Below are positions 1-9,280 of a stretch of DNA of 64,000 nucleotides, piece after piece (positions within the stretch are counted from its first letter, which is position 1; each line of letters opens with the position of its first letter). Source of the DNA: Poriferisodalis sp963663635 (lineage in GTDB: Bacteria > Actinomycetota > Acidimicrobiia > Acidimicrobiales > Poriferisodalaceae); assembly GCA_963663635.2 (NCBI GenBank), contig CAXXMY010000003.1, forward strand, positions 1 through 64,000, in the 5' to 3' direction. The position numbers and the translations under genes were made by a program. The notes below the pieces were generated by a model, which worked only from the letters and a program-made list of their open reading frames with translations, searched no databases and was not told the DNA's origin.

Positions 1-352
1 TGCGCGACAGCACCGCTTCGAGCTGGCGGACGTGACCGAACGTGAACGTCCGCAGGAACGTCCCGACCGTCGAGGGCGCCGCCGGCTTGAATCCCAGCAC
101 CCGACCGGTGCGCCCGGCGCGCAGCATCTCGACGTGATCGATGTGAGTGCCGCCCGCGAGCATCGCGGCGACCACCGTGAGGATCTTGGGGCCCGGGTTC
201 GCGGAGCCCGTGCGCACCCACCGCTCGATCAGCGCCGAAACACCCAAACGGGCCATCAGCGTGCCCGCCAGGATCAGGCCCGCGTTGGCCACCAGGCCCT
301 CATGATCAAAGGTCGTTGCGAACCGGTCTGGACTGCGCGATGATGCAGACAC
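1..352 (-). CDS. IS1380 family transposase, N-terminal part
   Basis: Reading leftwards from a GTG at 352, about 117 codons stay open to the window edge. They encode the conserved start of an IS1380 transposase, including FDHEGLVANAG, LIERWVRTG and TFGHVRQLEAVL. The catalytic DDE residues would lie beyond the edge. Unlike copy B at 1562, this copy has no frameshift in the visible part: at the site where B has an extra C (GGCGGCCACTC) copy A reads GGCGGCACTC. Whether it is intact overall cannot be told. Confidence 0.75.
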   Translation of the reverse strand, partial: MSASSRSPDRFATTFDHEGLVANAGLILAGTLMARLGVSALIERWVRTGSANPGPKILTVVAAMLAGGTHIDHVEMLRAGRTGRVLGFKPAAPSTVGTFLRTFTFGHVRQLEAVLSR

Positions 353-471
353 AAAAAGTGCCTCCTGTTTTTGAGACGAATGTGGCTATCAACATCACAA
401 TCGTCGCAGATCAGGAGGCCTTTTTCGCGGACGCGGCAACCCCCACACACCCACCAATCGGTGGATTCAGG
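1..471 (-). mobile_element. IS1380-family element, copy A (cut by window edge)
   Basis: This is the 5' end of an IS1380-type element, read on the minus strand and running off the left edge. It matches 1442-1900 on the opposite strand nearly base for base, including the 5' leader with the CCTGAATCCACCGATTGG-type terminus at about 454-471. Copies A and B lie head to head with an IS5 element between their termini. The outer end is not visible, so no target duplication can be checked. Confidence 0.8.
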
Positions 472-475
472 CTTA

Positions 476-1437
476 GAGCGTTAGCGGATTGGGCGGTTGT
501 GGGGTTGCCAGCGGTTGCGGTGGTCGATGAGTTTGATGGCGATGATGAGGGTGACGGCGAGGGCGAGCTGGGCGAGGCGGTGCTCGGGTTTTCGGTCGGT
601 GTTTCGTCGCAGCTGGCCGTAGTTGGACAGCCATGAGTTGGTTCGCTCGACGCGCCAGCGCAGCCCCAGCGGCGCTGGGGCCGGTTCGGCGGGGCCGTCG
701 TGGCCGGGTTTGCGTTTGGGGGGCCGCACCAGGTCGGTGATGCCCGCAGCGGCGGCTGACCGGTCGACGCGGGCGCCCCAGTATCCGCGGTCGAGGTGCA
801 AGGTCTCGGTGTCGTGATGGAGGCCTTGTCGTTCGATCTCGGCAATGGTGGGGTCGAACAGCATGATGTCGTTGCGGTTCGCGCCGGCGGCAGCCCACGC
901 GACCGGGATCCGGGCCCCGTCGATCGCGATTGACCACTTCCAGCCTGATTTGCGCCGGTCAACGGGGCTTTTGCCGGTTCCTTCGCCGCCGCAGGGAGCT
1001 TTGTGGGTGGACCCGTCGACGCACACGTCATCGAGATCGAGTCCCACGATCCGGTCATAGGCGGCGATCGCTTCGGCCGCGATCAGCTCGAACACCCCAG
1101 CAGCGACCCACTCGTCGCGGCGGGACCGCAGCGTCGTGTCCGACACCTGCCATCCCAGCAGCGCCTCCGCGCACTGCCATGAGCAGCCCGTCGCCAGCCG
1201 CACCAGGATCCCCCAAAAGCACAGCCGGTCCGGTATCCGGGGCCGATGCCCCCTGCCAGGGTCACGAACCGGCCGCGCCGGCAGCATCGGCTCCACCGCC
1301 GCCCAGATCACATCCACCACCTCAGGCTCCAAAGCGCGCATGACGAAATCGGCCTCCACGGGTTGTCTTGTTCAGGACAACCCGACCAATACACCGGGGA
1401 ACCAGCCAACCCGTGGATGGCCAATCCGCGCGGCCTC
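476..1437 (-). mobile_element. IS5-family insertion sequence, copy 1 (intact)
   Basis: The element is 962 bp, with imperfect terminal inverted repeats GAGCGTTAGCGGATTGG and, reading the other end inward, GAGGCCGCGCGGATTGG. It is flanked by TTA on both sides (473-475 and 1438-1440), consistent with a 3-bp target duplication. It sits exactly between the facing termini of IS1380 copies A and B. It is almost identical to copy 2 at 3059-4021. Confidence 0.88.
481..1359 (-). CDS. IS5 family transposase (intact)
   Basis: This 292-residue transposase catalyses excision and insertion of its IS element. The RNase-H-like DDE core is visible: VDGSTHKAP near residue 115, HLDRGYWG near 200 and WRVERTNSW near 245, with the last Glu in the usual IS5 R-x-x-E context. 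The N-terminal DUF4096-like domain (PLCFWGILVRLATG-type) is present. The frame is uninterrupted from a GTG at 1359 to TAA at 481, so this copy could drive movement of both IS5 copies. Confidence 0.9.
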   Translation of the reverse strand: MEADFVMRALEPEVVDVIWAAVEPMLPARPVRDPGRGHRPRIPDRLCFWGILVRLATGCSWQCAEALLGWQVSDTTLRSRRDEWVAAGVFELIAAEAIAAYDRIVGLDLDDVCVDGSTHKAPCGGEGTGKSPVDRRKSGWKWSIAIDGARIPVAWAAAGANRNDIMLFDPTIAEIERQGLHHDTETLHLDRGYWGARVDRSAAAAGITDLVRPPKRKPGHDGPAEPAPAPLGLRWRVERTNSWLSNYGQLRRNTDRKPEHRLAQLALAVTLIIAIKLIDHRNRWQPHNRPIR

Positions 1438-1441
1438 TTAG

Positions 1442-3054
1442 CCTGGATCCACCGGTGTGGTGGGTGTGTGTGGGTTGCCGCGTCCGCGAAAAAGGCCTCC
1501 TGATCTGCGACGATTGTGATGTCAGTAGTCACGTTCGTCTCAAAAACAGGAGGCACTTTTTGTGTCTGGATCTTCGCGCAGGCTGGACCGGTTCGCAACG
1601 ACGTTCGATCATGAGGGCTTGGTGGCCAACGCGGGCCTGATCCTGGCGGGAACGCTGATGGCCCGTCTGGGTCTGTTGGCGCTGATCGAGCGGTGGGTGC
1701 GCACCGGTTCCGCGAACCCGGGCCCCAAGATCTGCACCGTGGTCGCCGCGATGCTCGCAGGCGGCCACTCATATCGATCATGTCGGGATGCTGCGCGCCG
1801 GACGCACCGGGAGGGTGCTGGGATTCACGCCCGATGGCGCCCTCGACGGTCGGGACGTTGCTTGCGGACGTTCACGTTCGGTCATGTCCGCCAGCTCGAA
1901 GCGGTGCTGTCGCGCACGCTTGGCGCGCGCCTGGGGGCTGGGCGCCGGCCCGGGCGACGAGCCGCTGGTGGTCGATCCGGGCTCCACGATCTGCGAGGTC
2001 CACGGCAAACAAAAACAAGGCGCCGCGTACGGCCTACACCAAAGAGCTCGGCTGTCACCCGCTGCTCGCTGCACGCGCCGACACCGGCGAGGTGCTCGGC
2101 GCCCGCATGCGCAAAGGGTCCGCGGGGTCCTCGCGAGGCGTGGTGCGCTTCGTCGACGAGCTCGTCGCGAACCTGCGACGCGCCGGGGCTGCCGGGCCGA
2201 CCACGGTGCGCGCCGACTCGGGATTCTGGTCCCGCAAACTGATCGACCGTCTCGACGCCCACGACATCAAATGGTCGATCACCGTCACCCTCAGATCCGC
2301 TGTTCGCGCAGCGATCCAAGCAATCCCCAGCACCGCATGGACCGACATCGACTACACCAACAGACGGCCACGCCCAAGTCGCCGAGACCCAATACACCAC
2401 CGGCCGCGGCAAAGCCAAGCGCACCGTCCGCCTCGTCGTGCGCCGCACCCGCCTCGCCGACACCGCACAGCAACGACTGTGGCCCGACTGGCGACACCAC
2501 GCATTCAACGCCAACACCGAACACGACACCGCCGCCGCGGACGAGTTCCACCGCGCCCACGCCGTCGTCGAGCTCGCCATCCGCGACCTCAAAGAAGGCA
2601 CCGGACTCGAGCACGTCCCCTCAGGCCACTACGGCGCGAACTGCGCACCGCTCGCCTGCGCCGTGCTCGCCCACAACATCGGCCACTGGACCGACACGCA
2701 CTCGCCGGCGCGCCGCCGGCCACGAACCGCTCCCGCCGCACCCGACTCGTCGCCCTCGCCGCCGTGCTCGTCAACCGCTCCGGCACACCCACCCTGCGAT
2801 ACCCCGCCCGCTGGCCCTGGGAAACACAATTCACAGCCACACTCAGCGCCCTCAGGGCTCTGCCCGGACCCTCCGGCTAAACGGCACAGCCCGGAACCGG
2901 CGCCCCCACACAAACCCAGCGTCGACACAACCCCGAACCGCACCCGCACCCCTAGCCCAACACGCCCAAACACACCAAACCACACCCCCAACAACCCGAC
3001 GCGACCCCAACCCGCGAACCCCGCGCCCACCAAAGGCCAATCGGTGGATTCAGG
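1442..3054 (+). mobile_element. IS1380-family element, copy B
   Basis: The element is 1613 bp, a normal size for the family. Its left terminus is CCTGGATCCACCGG at 1442 and its right terminus is the inverted CCGATTGG..CCTGAATCC type at about 3037-3054. IS5 copies 1 and 2 abut both ends in the same orientation. The transposase is frameshifted several times, so the element is probably immobile unless helped in trans. Confidence 0.82.
1562..2880 (+). pseudogene. IS1380 family transposase, frameshifted
   Basis: The coding region begins at GTG 1562 and ends with TAA at 2878-2880, but the family sequence moves through all three frames. The first break is at about 1763-1767, where an extra C is present compared with copy A. 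Further breaks fall near 1850-1900 and 1985-2035. Recognisable pieces include LIERWVRTG, STICEVHGKQKQG, ADSGFWSRKLIDRLD and FHRAHAVVELAIRDLKEG. No single product can be full length, so this is a dead transposase. Confidence 0.82.
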
Positions 3055-3058
3055 CTAA

Positions 3059-4021
3059 GAGCGTTAGCGGATTGGGCGGTTGTGGGGTTGCCAGCGGTTG
3101 CGGTGGTCGATGAGTTTGATGGCGATGATGAGGGTGACGGCGAGGGCGAGCTGGGCGAGGCGGTGCTCGGGTTTTCGGTCGGTGTTTCGTCGCAGCTGCC
3201 CGTAGTTGGACAGCCATGAGTTGGTTCGCTCGACGCGCCAGCGCAGCCCCAGCGGCGCTGGGGCCGGTTCGGCGGGGCCGTCGTGGCCGGGTTTGCGTTT
3301 GGGGGGCCGCACCAGGTCGGTGATGCCCGCAGCGGCGGCTGACCGGTCGACGCGGGCGCCCCAGTATCCGCGGTCGAGGTGCAAGGTCTCGGTGTCGTGA
3401 TGGAGGCCTTGTCGTTCGATCTCGGCAATGGTGGGGTCGAACAGCATGATGTCGTTGCGGTTCGCGCCGGCGGCAGCCCACGCGACCGGGATCCCCGCCC
3501 CGTCGATCGCGATTGACCACTTCCAGCCTGATTTGCGCCGGTCAACGGGGCTTTTGCCGGTTCCTTCGCCGCCGCAGGGAGCTTTGTGGGTGGACCCGTC
3601 GACGCACACGTCATCGAGATCGAGTCCCACGATCCGGTCATAGGCGGCGATCGCTTCGGCCGCGATCAGCTCGAACACCCCAGCAGCGACCCACTCGTCG
3701 CGGCGGGACCGCAGCGTCGTGTCCGACACCTGCCATCCCAGCAGCGCCTCCGCTGCACTGCCATGAGCAGCCCGTCGCCAGCCGCACCAGGATCCCCCAA
3801 AAGCACAGCCGGTCCGGTATCCGGGGCCGATGCCCCCTGCCAGGGTCACGAACCGGCCGCGCCGGCAGCATCGGCTCCACCGCCGCCCAGATCACATCCA
3901 CCACCTCAGGCTCCAAAGCGCGCATGACGAAATCGGCCTCCACGGGTTGTCTTGTTCAGGACAACCCGACCAATACACCGGGGAACCAGCCAACCCGTGG
4001 ATGGCCAATCCGCGCGGCCTC
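3059..4021 (-). mobile_element. IS5-family insertion sequence, copy 2
   Basis: The element is 963 bp, one base longer than copy 1, with the same termini. Its flanks do not match: TAA at 3056-3058 inside the IS1380 B side and TTA at 4022-4024 on the defence-gene side. Absence of a target duplication means the two sides were not originally adjacent. An IS-mediated deletion or recombination between IS5 copies is the likely cause. The element truncates the DUF499 gene that enters from the right. Confidence 0.85.
3064..3943 (-). pseudogene. IS5 family transposase, one-base frameshift
   Basis: The sequence is the same as the transposase at 481-1359 except for a few substitutions and one inserted base near 3754 (CTCCGCTGCACTG here, CTCCGCGCACTG in copy 1). 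The insertion shifts the frame after about 65 residues, just past CSWQC. The remainder, with all three catalytic motifs, stays open in the other frame. The product would be inactive unless frameshifting rescues it. Confidence 0.85.
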
Positions 4022-6992
4022 TTAGTCCGATATTCGCCCTGATCGCCTGTGCCTCGAGTTCCACGACCTGCGGCACATAGTCGGGATGGATGATCAGGCC
4101 ACCGACTGTCGGATCAACGTGCTCAGCGGTGCGGACATCGACCCAGCTGTTGCCGTCGTGCGCCTCGGCGTAGGCGAACGTCTCTTGTTGCCAGTTGAGA
4201 TTGGCGGCGCCGTCGCTGACAGCGCGCTCAAGGACGTCCCGAGACGTCAAGCGGGGCATGTACGGGAAACGCGCATAGGCGTCCCACAGTTCCCCGACAG
4301 CGATGTCATCTCGCTCAGACCACAAGCCAGCACGTTCGATGTCCATGCGGACGCGCACCCCGGCGTAGCGCGCAATCAGCTTCTCCTCGCTGGCGAGCTT
4401 GCGGCTGACCCGTTCGCCGAGGTCACCGGCGGTGGATGCCTTCGTTGTCTGCCAGACGATGTCAGCCGTACCTGGCGCGCGGGACGGAACGAGCACCTGG
4501 GTGAATGTCTCGGCGATCAGGCTGTCAACCTGTTTCGAGGCATCTGCGACTTTGCTGTCGGCTTGGCGCTTCTGCTGCGCTGTGAGGTCCAGCGATTCGT
4601 GGTCGTCGACGATCGACTGCCACGCCAAGAACGAGCGGGCAGCCGCGCGCACCTCAGCCAGCCGGTTCGCCGCGGCCGCCACGAACACCAGCAGGTTCTG
4701 GTTCAGTCTCGGACCTGCGTCGCGCTGGGCAAGAATGCGCGCCGCCAGCTTCACCGCGGGCGAGTTCTCATCGCCCACAGAGTGAGTCGCATCGGGCGCC
4801 AATACGACCAGGTGCGTACCGTCGTCGTTGTCGGGCACATCGCCCGGTCCCGCTGCGAACGGATGCATCGCAACGAAATCGCCACGGTTTCGCTGGCCGG
4901 CAATCCGGGTCCGCACCTCGTCGTCAGCGTCAAGGCCGCTGAAGTTCGAGGCCGCTCGATCCCCCGCGATGCGTGTGACGTTGGGGACCAGCGAGTACCA
5001 GTACTGCGCGCCATCGAGGTAAAGGTGCGTGGCCCGGTCCGACAGGCGCCGCAGCGCGTCGGCAAACTGCGCCACAGGCTCGCCCGGCTGCACGCACCCC
5101 AATACGACCGACTTGACGTCCACGCCCTTCTTGCCCTCGGGACGGGGGGCTGAGCCCATGTACACAGTGCGGGCCGCACGGCGGGTCGCAGACAGCCGGC
5201 CGAAGTGGGGGAAGTCGCTGTCGATGCGAAGCGGCAACGCGTTGGGGCCGTCCACGTCGGACTTGATGACCGGATCCCAGCCCTCCTCGAGGTACTTCTT
5301 CAGCTCGCTGGCCACCGTGCCTGAGTCCATGGGCAGATTGCCGGGCATGATCAACAGCGATTGATCGCCGCGCTGCCACAGCTGAGAGATGGCGGTGGCC
5401 ATGAGCCGCAGCACGCCACGGGTGCGCTGGAACTTGTCGAGCGCCGACCAGTCCTCGAAGAGCCGGTCGAACAGCTCAGGGTGAATCGGGTACGACAGCT
5501 CCATCCGCCGCCGGTAATCAGCCTCGCCGGTGCCAGAGGGAAAATCGCCGGCCGCATCGCGGTACATCTCGCTGAAAGCGCGGATGACACCGTCGCGCAC
5601 CCGTGCTTTCTCGGGAGCGATGGGGTCAAAGAGCCGCCGTCGCACGATCTCGAACGACTCGTCTGCGGTAGCCGGCTGCCACTGAGTCGCAGTGCGGGCT
5701 ACGACGTTCTTCAGGCGTTCCAGCGCCGTGAGTCCTCGCGGCCCGCCAGTCTCGATGTCAGATGCCGGGATCGTGATGAGCACCACGACGTTGTTCGCTG
5801 CCGCCGCTGCCTCGGTCAGGGCCTGGGCGAAGGTGAACTGCGTGTCGAAGTCGCCCGCCGCAACCCTGCGACCCTCGGGCCCGGCGTCGGGCAGCTGACG
5901 CGCATACGCCACCCACTCATCGATGAGCACGACCGCAGGGCCATAGCGCCGAAACAGCTCACGCAGCGACTCGCCCGGGTTGGTGCCGGCCTCGTCATCA
6001 GTACGGACCAGTTCGTAGCCCTCCTGCCCTCCCAGCTGGTAGGCGAGGTGCCCCCACATCGTGTTCAACGCCGTTGTTGGGCTGACCTGCCTGGGCTGGG
6101 ACACCGACATGACCTGTCCCACGAGCACGGCCCGGTTGACCTGGGCGGGCAGCTCGAGCTCGGCTTCGGCCAGCATCTCCGAGACGCCCGGCAGCCTCGT
6201 CGCAGGAATGCCGGAAGCCAGGTGGTACAGCGCGATCATGCTGTGGGTCTTGCCGCCGCCGAAGTTGGTTTGCAATTCGATGACCGGGTCGCCATCGCCG
6301 CCGGAGAGTCGACGGGTCGCCCCGACCAGCAAGTCCCAAAGCCCAGCAGTGAGGTACGTCCGGGCGAAGAAATCCTCAGGGTCTTGGTACTCGTCGTCGG
6401 CGCGTCCCTGCGATACCTCGTACAGATCGGCAGCGAACTCCGTCTGATTGAAACGACCCGCCGCCACATCGGCGTGAGGCGTAATGATCTCTCGCCACGG
6501 CGTCAGGCCGGCCAGCGGCTGCCCTTCGGTGGGCTTCGCTGCAGTTCGGCGCCGCTCGGCTCGTGATTCCTCGTCGAACATCTGCCGCATGAGGTCGCGA
6601 CGCAGCCCACGAATCTTCTGCCGCTCGTCACTGTTTCCGAACGCCTCAAGCAATCGCTCCATGGAGTCGAGGGCCCGCGCCGTGTCGTCGGTCGTGAACT
6701 GCTGCCTGTGTGCCCAGGCGTTGCGGGCGTCGGCCACTTCGAACACCAGCGAACGGATCGACGGCGAGAAGCCGTGCCCAAATATCTCGTTCCAGGTGGC
6801 CTTCATGCCTCGAAGCAGGAAAGCAACATCGGTCGTGGACGAGTTCTGGTCGCGGTCGTGCATCTGGCGCCGGAGTGCTGCCAGCCAGTCGTCGCCGTAG
6901 AACCCTTGCCAGGTCTGCTCACACTTCGGCCGCAGTCCGTCGCCCAGCAGGTCGAGCGCCTTCGATACCCGCTCAGCGTTCGCCATCACCAT
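3906..6992 (-). CDS. HEPN-Swt1/DUF499 anti-phage ATPase, 3'-truncated by IS5
   Basis: This is a large cytoplasmic ATPase of the DUF499 family, known from anti-phage islands where it accompanies a DUF1156 methylase. Residues 1-120 form a Swt1-type HEPN domain with the RNase motif R-x4-H (R90-H95, RNAWAH). A Walker A motif GGGKTH lies at 245-250 and a Walker B VVLIDEW at 354-360. ATG 6992 is chosen because GGAGGAG lies 8 nt upstream. About 990 host residues remain; after the junction at 4022 the last 38 or so codons come from IS5 sequence, so the natural C-terminus is lost. Activity is doubtful. The gene is the last visible member of the minus-strand defence cluster. Confidence 0.85.
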   Translation of the reverse strand: MVMANAERVSKALDLLGDGLRPKCEQTWQGFYGDDWLAALRRQMHDRDQNSSTTDVAFLLRGMKATWNEIFGHGFSPSIRSLVFEVADARNAWAHRQQFTTDDTARALDSMERLLEAFGNSDERQKIRGLRRDLMRQMFDEESRAERRRTAAKPTEGQPLAGLTPWREIITPHADVAAGRFNQTEFAADLYEVSQGRADDEYQDPEDFFARTYLTAGLWDLLVGATRRLSGGDGDPVIELQTNFGGGKTHSMIALYHLASGIPATRLPGVSEMLAEAELELPAQVNRAVLVGQVMSVSQPRQVSPTTALNTMWGHLAYQLGGQEGYELVRTDDEAGTNPGESLRELFRRYGPAVVLIDEWVAYARQLPDAGPEGRRVAAGDFDTQFTFAQALTEAAAAANNVVVLITIPASDIETGGPRGLTALERLKNVVARTATQWQPATADESFEIVRRRLFDPIAPEKARVRDGVIRAFSEMYRDAAGDFPSGTGEADYRRRMELSYPIHPELFDRLFEDWSALDKFQRTRGVLRLMATAISQLWQRGDQSLLIMPGNLPMDSGTVASELKKYLEEGWDPVIKSDVDGPNALPLRIDSDFPHFGRLSATRRAARTVYMGSAPRPEGKKGVDVKSVVLGCVQPGEPVAQFADALRRLSDRATHLYLDGAQYWYSLVPNVTRIAGDRAASNFSGLDADDEVRTRIAGQRNRGDFVAMHPFAAGPGDVPDNDDGTHLVVLAPDATHSVGDENSPAVKLAARILAQRDAGPRLNQNLLVFVAAAANRLAEVRAAARSFLAWQSIVDDHESLDLTAQQKRQADSKVADASKQVDSLIAETFTQVLVPSRAPGTADIVWQTTKASTAGDLGERVSRKLASEEKLIARYAGVRVRMDIERAGLWSERDDIAVGELWDAYARFPYMPRLTSRDVLERAVSDGAANLNWQQETFAYAEAHDGNSWVDVRTAEHVDPTVGGLIIHPDYVPQVVELEAQAIRANIGLRGRADWPSTGWLVPRCIGRVVLNKTTRGGRFRHARFGA

Positions 6993-7096
6993 CGGTTGCG
7001 CTCCTCCTGACGACCGGCGACCCACGCCGCCGCCCAATCATTCCACTGCGGTGCGACATCACGCACCGTCTCAATGCGAGATGGAGAATCGGTTTC

Positions 7097-7132
7097 GTTC
7101 GCACCAGTTGTCAGCGCCCTCCAGGTGCGAAC
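7097..7132. promoter_or_regulatory. Inverted repeat upstream of toxin-antitoxin-like pair
   Basis: A perfect 9-bp inverted repeat, GTTCGCACC...GGTGCGAAC, has arms at 7097-7105 and 7124-7132 with an 18-nt spacer. It lies in the 235-bp gap between the divergent DUF499 gene and the small-gene pair starting at 7228. The position suits an operator or hairpin. No factor can be named, and the assignment rests on symmetry and position only. Confidence 0.35.
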
Positions 7133-7227
7133 CTGCCAGCGCTCACGCAGAACAACGACGGCGCGTCACCGCTGCGTGCGAAACGGAATCCGCCGTGGGC
7201 TGGCCATGAAATTCGCTTTGCTGTGCG

Positions 7228-7509
7228 GTGCCGGCTGCGTACGGTTCCGAACTCGTGGACGCACCTCCTCACAGCGTTCGAATCTCAGCCTCGGCCCGTC
7301 GCCACGGCGTTCCTGTTGCCGACATCCTTCACGCCTACCGCAACGCAACCGGGCTTCACTACATCGATGGAGACGCCTTCATGCTGACGGGTCCGCAAAG
7401 GGACGGTTCGCCACTCGAGATCGGCGTTCGGTACCATCCAGATGTGCGTTGCGATGTCGTGTTCCATGCGATGGCTGCCCGCCACAAGCACCGGGAGCGA
7501 CTCCCATGA
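7228..7509 (+). CDS. Small protein, putative toxin of a TA-like pair
   Basis: The predicted protein has 93 residues with a GTG start at 7228; GTG 7255 is an alternative and would give 84 residues. The core reads VRISASARRHGV, then ILHAYRNA, LTGPQRDG, LEIGVRYH and FHAMAAR. This resembles the small actinobacterial proteins of BrnT/DUF4258-like toxin type, but I recognise the pattern rather than a named family. Its stop overlaps the next gene's start (ATGA at 7506-7509), as in many type II toxin-antitoxin operons. It lies inside the defence island on the strand opposite to its neighbours. Confidence 0.6.
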   Translation: MPAAYGSELVDAPPHSVRISASARRHGVPVADILHAYRNATGLHYIDGDAFMLTGPQRDGSPLEIGVRYHPDVRCDVVFHAMAARHKHRERLP

Positions 7510-7787
7510 CATCGACTACCCGGACGTGGACTGTCGAAGAGACACTGGCCCAAAGCGAAGCTCTCGCCGACTATTTCGAATCGGTCGATCTGTCCCAGTA
7601 TCCCGCGTACCCGGCAGCCGACTATTGGCTGCTGTGCGCGGCGCAGCGCGCTGCTGCCACCGGGAACCCCGATCACGACCGGATCCGTGAACTCGTCGCC
7701 GATGCCCGATCAGCCGGGTCCTCGTGGGAACGCATCGCCGAACTCTTGGGGATGACGGCGGAAGCGGCCGAGGCAAGATTCGGCTGA
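7506..7787 (+). CDS. Small protein, putative antitoxin with HTH-like C-terminus
   Basis: The protein has 93 residues, beginning at the ATG that overlaps the upstream stop. The N-terminal part is acidic (VEETLAQSEALADYFES). The C-terminal third has the spacing of a helix-turn-helix: IRELVADARSAGSSWERIAELLGMTAEAAEARFG region, with the typical SW-x-IA-x-LLG pattern at about residues 72-82. Pairing with the upstream small protein suggests an antitoxin that may also regulate the operon. Function is inferred from context and the HTH-like pattern. Confidence 0.6.
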   Translation: MTSTTRTWTVEETLAQSEALADYFESVDLSQYPAYPAADYWLLCAAQRAAATGNPDHDRIRELVADARSAGSSWERIAELLGMTAEAAEARFG

Positions 7788-7803
7788 ATTCGGGCGGGTC
7801 TCC

Positions 7804-9048
7804 TCAACCGGCTGCGCCAGCACCAACTCGGAGGCGCCCAAGAGATCCTGTGGCTTGGAGCCGCATCATCCGCAGGGACGAGCGGGCTGCAGCCAAATTT
7901 GCTTCGAGCCACTCTTCGCTGCTGTGGTGGCGCTGCGCGACAAAGCGCAACCAGCGCGGAAGCGCCGACTCGACCGTGGAGAACCACTCTTCGTAGGGCG
8001 GGTGTTCATGCGTCTCTTGGCACTCGTCACACAGCCAGCCATGCGAAGGCAGCCACAGTGCCACGAACGTCTCGACTCTCAGCGGCGTCCAGTGGTACAC
8101 GTCGCGGTCCCTGCACACCTGCGAGAAAGTTGCCATGGACCTCATGAGGTCACGGAGTTCGTGTACGTGCTCGCCCAATGCAAGCGGCTGATCTGCGAAT
8201 TCGACGATACCCGAGATATCGAGGTCAGCATCGGCACTGCCAACATCACCGTCTTCAGCGCCGGTCGGCAGCAGTTGCATCCGCTGGCCGACAAGCGAGC
8301 GCATTTCGGCATCGTCCCAGTCGCCATCGTCCCAGTCGCCATCCCATCCTTCGCTCGCCGCTAGATCCCGCAGCGCCTGGTCGAATTGCTCGAGGCCGGG
8401 CTCGAGAATCGCCCTCGCATGCGCCAAGCTGAGCTCCTCCAGCAAATGACCTGGTTCAAGATTCCGGTCTTTGTCCGCGATCGCCGACTGCATCGAGAAG
8501 CCGTAGAGCACGCCGAGGCAGAACGGGTGCACGCCGAACGACAGCTCATGGCGCGATCCGTCGGGCCGGGCGTACTCGATGAACAGCTGCCAGTGCTCGT
8601 CCCATTCATCTCGGATCTTCACGGCGCGCACTGGTTCAGCCATACCCAGCTTCGTCGTCCACTCAGGCACCGCGACCCCGTCGGCGACATGGCGATCGAG
8701 CACGCCACGAGCCTTGTCCCGAATGCCGTGCGGCCCGTAGGAGGCGAGCGCCGCCGCGATGACTGCGCCAGCTGGGCCTGGGTTGGATCTCGCATGCGCC
8801 AATGCGGCCCCGGCGCTGACGCCATCGCGAGACCAGTCCGTGGCGATGCCACAGCCGATCAAGCGAGACACACGCACATCGGCGTCGTCGATGTCGCTCA
8901 ACTCTTCGGAGATACGCAGAGCGTCATCGCTGAGCATGCGCAGATGCAGTTGTGTTGCGGATTCGATTTCCCGACGCCGGGGCACATCCTCGGGGCGGGT
9001 GCCCTTGGGGGTGACTCGGCCCTGGGGGGTTCGCCGCTTTCGAGCCAT
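7804..9048 (-). CDS. Hypothetical protein in defence island (414 aa)
   Basis: I do not recognise this family. ATG 9048 follows GGGGAG with a 7-8 nt gap, supporting the start. The first 30 residues are basic (ARKRRTPQGR). The middle is alpha-helical with acidic tracts (WDGDWDDGDWDD near residue 240). The C-terminal 100 residues include LPSHGWLCDECQETHEHPP, a CxxC with nearby His residues that could bind zinc, followed by tryptophan-rich WFSTVESALPRWLRF. It is co-oriented with, and lies between, the methylase and the ATPase, so a role as an accessory of that system is possible. Confidence 0.7.
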   Translation of the reverse strand: MARKRRTPQGRVTPKGTRPEDVPRRREIESATQLHLRMLSDDALRISEELSDIDDADVRVSRLIGCGIATDWSRDGVSAGAALAHARSNPGPAGAVIAAALASYGPHGIRDKARGVLDRHVADGVAVPEWTTKLGMAEPVRAVKIRDEWDEHWQLFIEYARPDGSRHELSFGVHPFCLGVLYGFSMQSAIADKDRNLEPGHLLEELSLAHARAILEPGLEQFDQALRDLAASEGWDGDWDDGDWDDAEMRSLVGQRMQLLPTGAEDGDVGSADADLDISGIVEFADQPLALGEHVHELRDLMRSMATFSQVCRDRDVYHWTPLRVETFVALWLPSHGWLCDECQETHEHPPYEEWFSTVESALPRWLRFVAQRHHSSEEWLEANLAAARSSLRMMRLQATGSLGRLRVGAGAAG

Positions 9049-9280
9049 CAGTCACACTCCCCGATGCGTGCGTGCGCCGCCGCCGCCGGCGTCGCACGTG
9101 ATTGGCAGTGGTCCATCCTTGTCTCCCTTTTCGAGGCCCGGCATGGGCTCGCGTGCATGGCGTCACAACGTTGTGATGCGAATGCCGGCGCGTTCGCGGA
9201 CTCCCGCCGTGATCGTCGTTCGACGGGCTGCTCTCGTGTAGCACGCGCAGAGCTGCCGCAAGCGGCAATTCTCATATGGC

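Noticed and set aside
473..4024. IS5-IS1380-IS5 as a functional composite transposon
   Set aside because: Outer flanks match (TTA), but three bases are weak evidence, the right copy lacks a working transposase, and homologous recombination explains the layout equally well.
4086..6566. Long plus-strand ORFs opposite the DUF499 gene
   Set aside because: High-GC shadow frames; the minus-strand frame has clear domains, a good ribosome site and normal codon bias.
7272..7285. GTTCGAATC as a tRNA T-loop
   Set aside because: No acceptor or anticodon stems can be formed around it, and it lies within a protein-coding frame.
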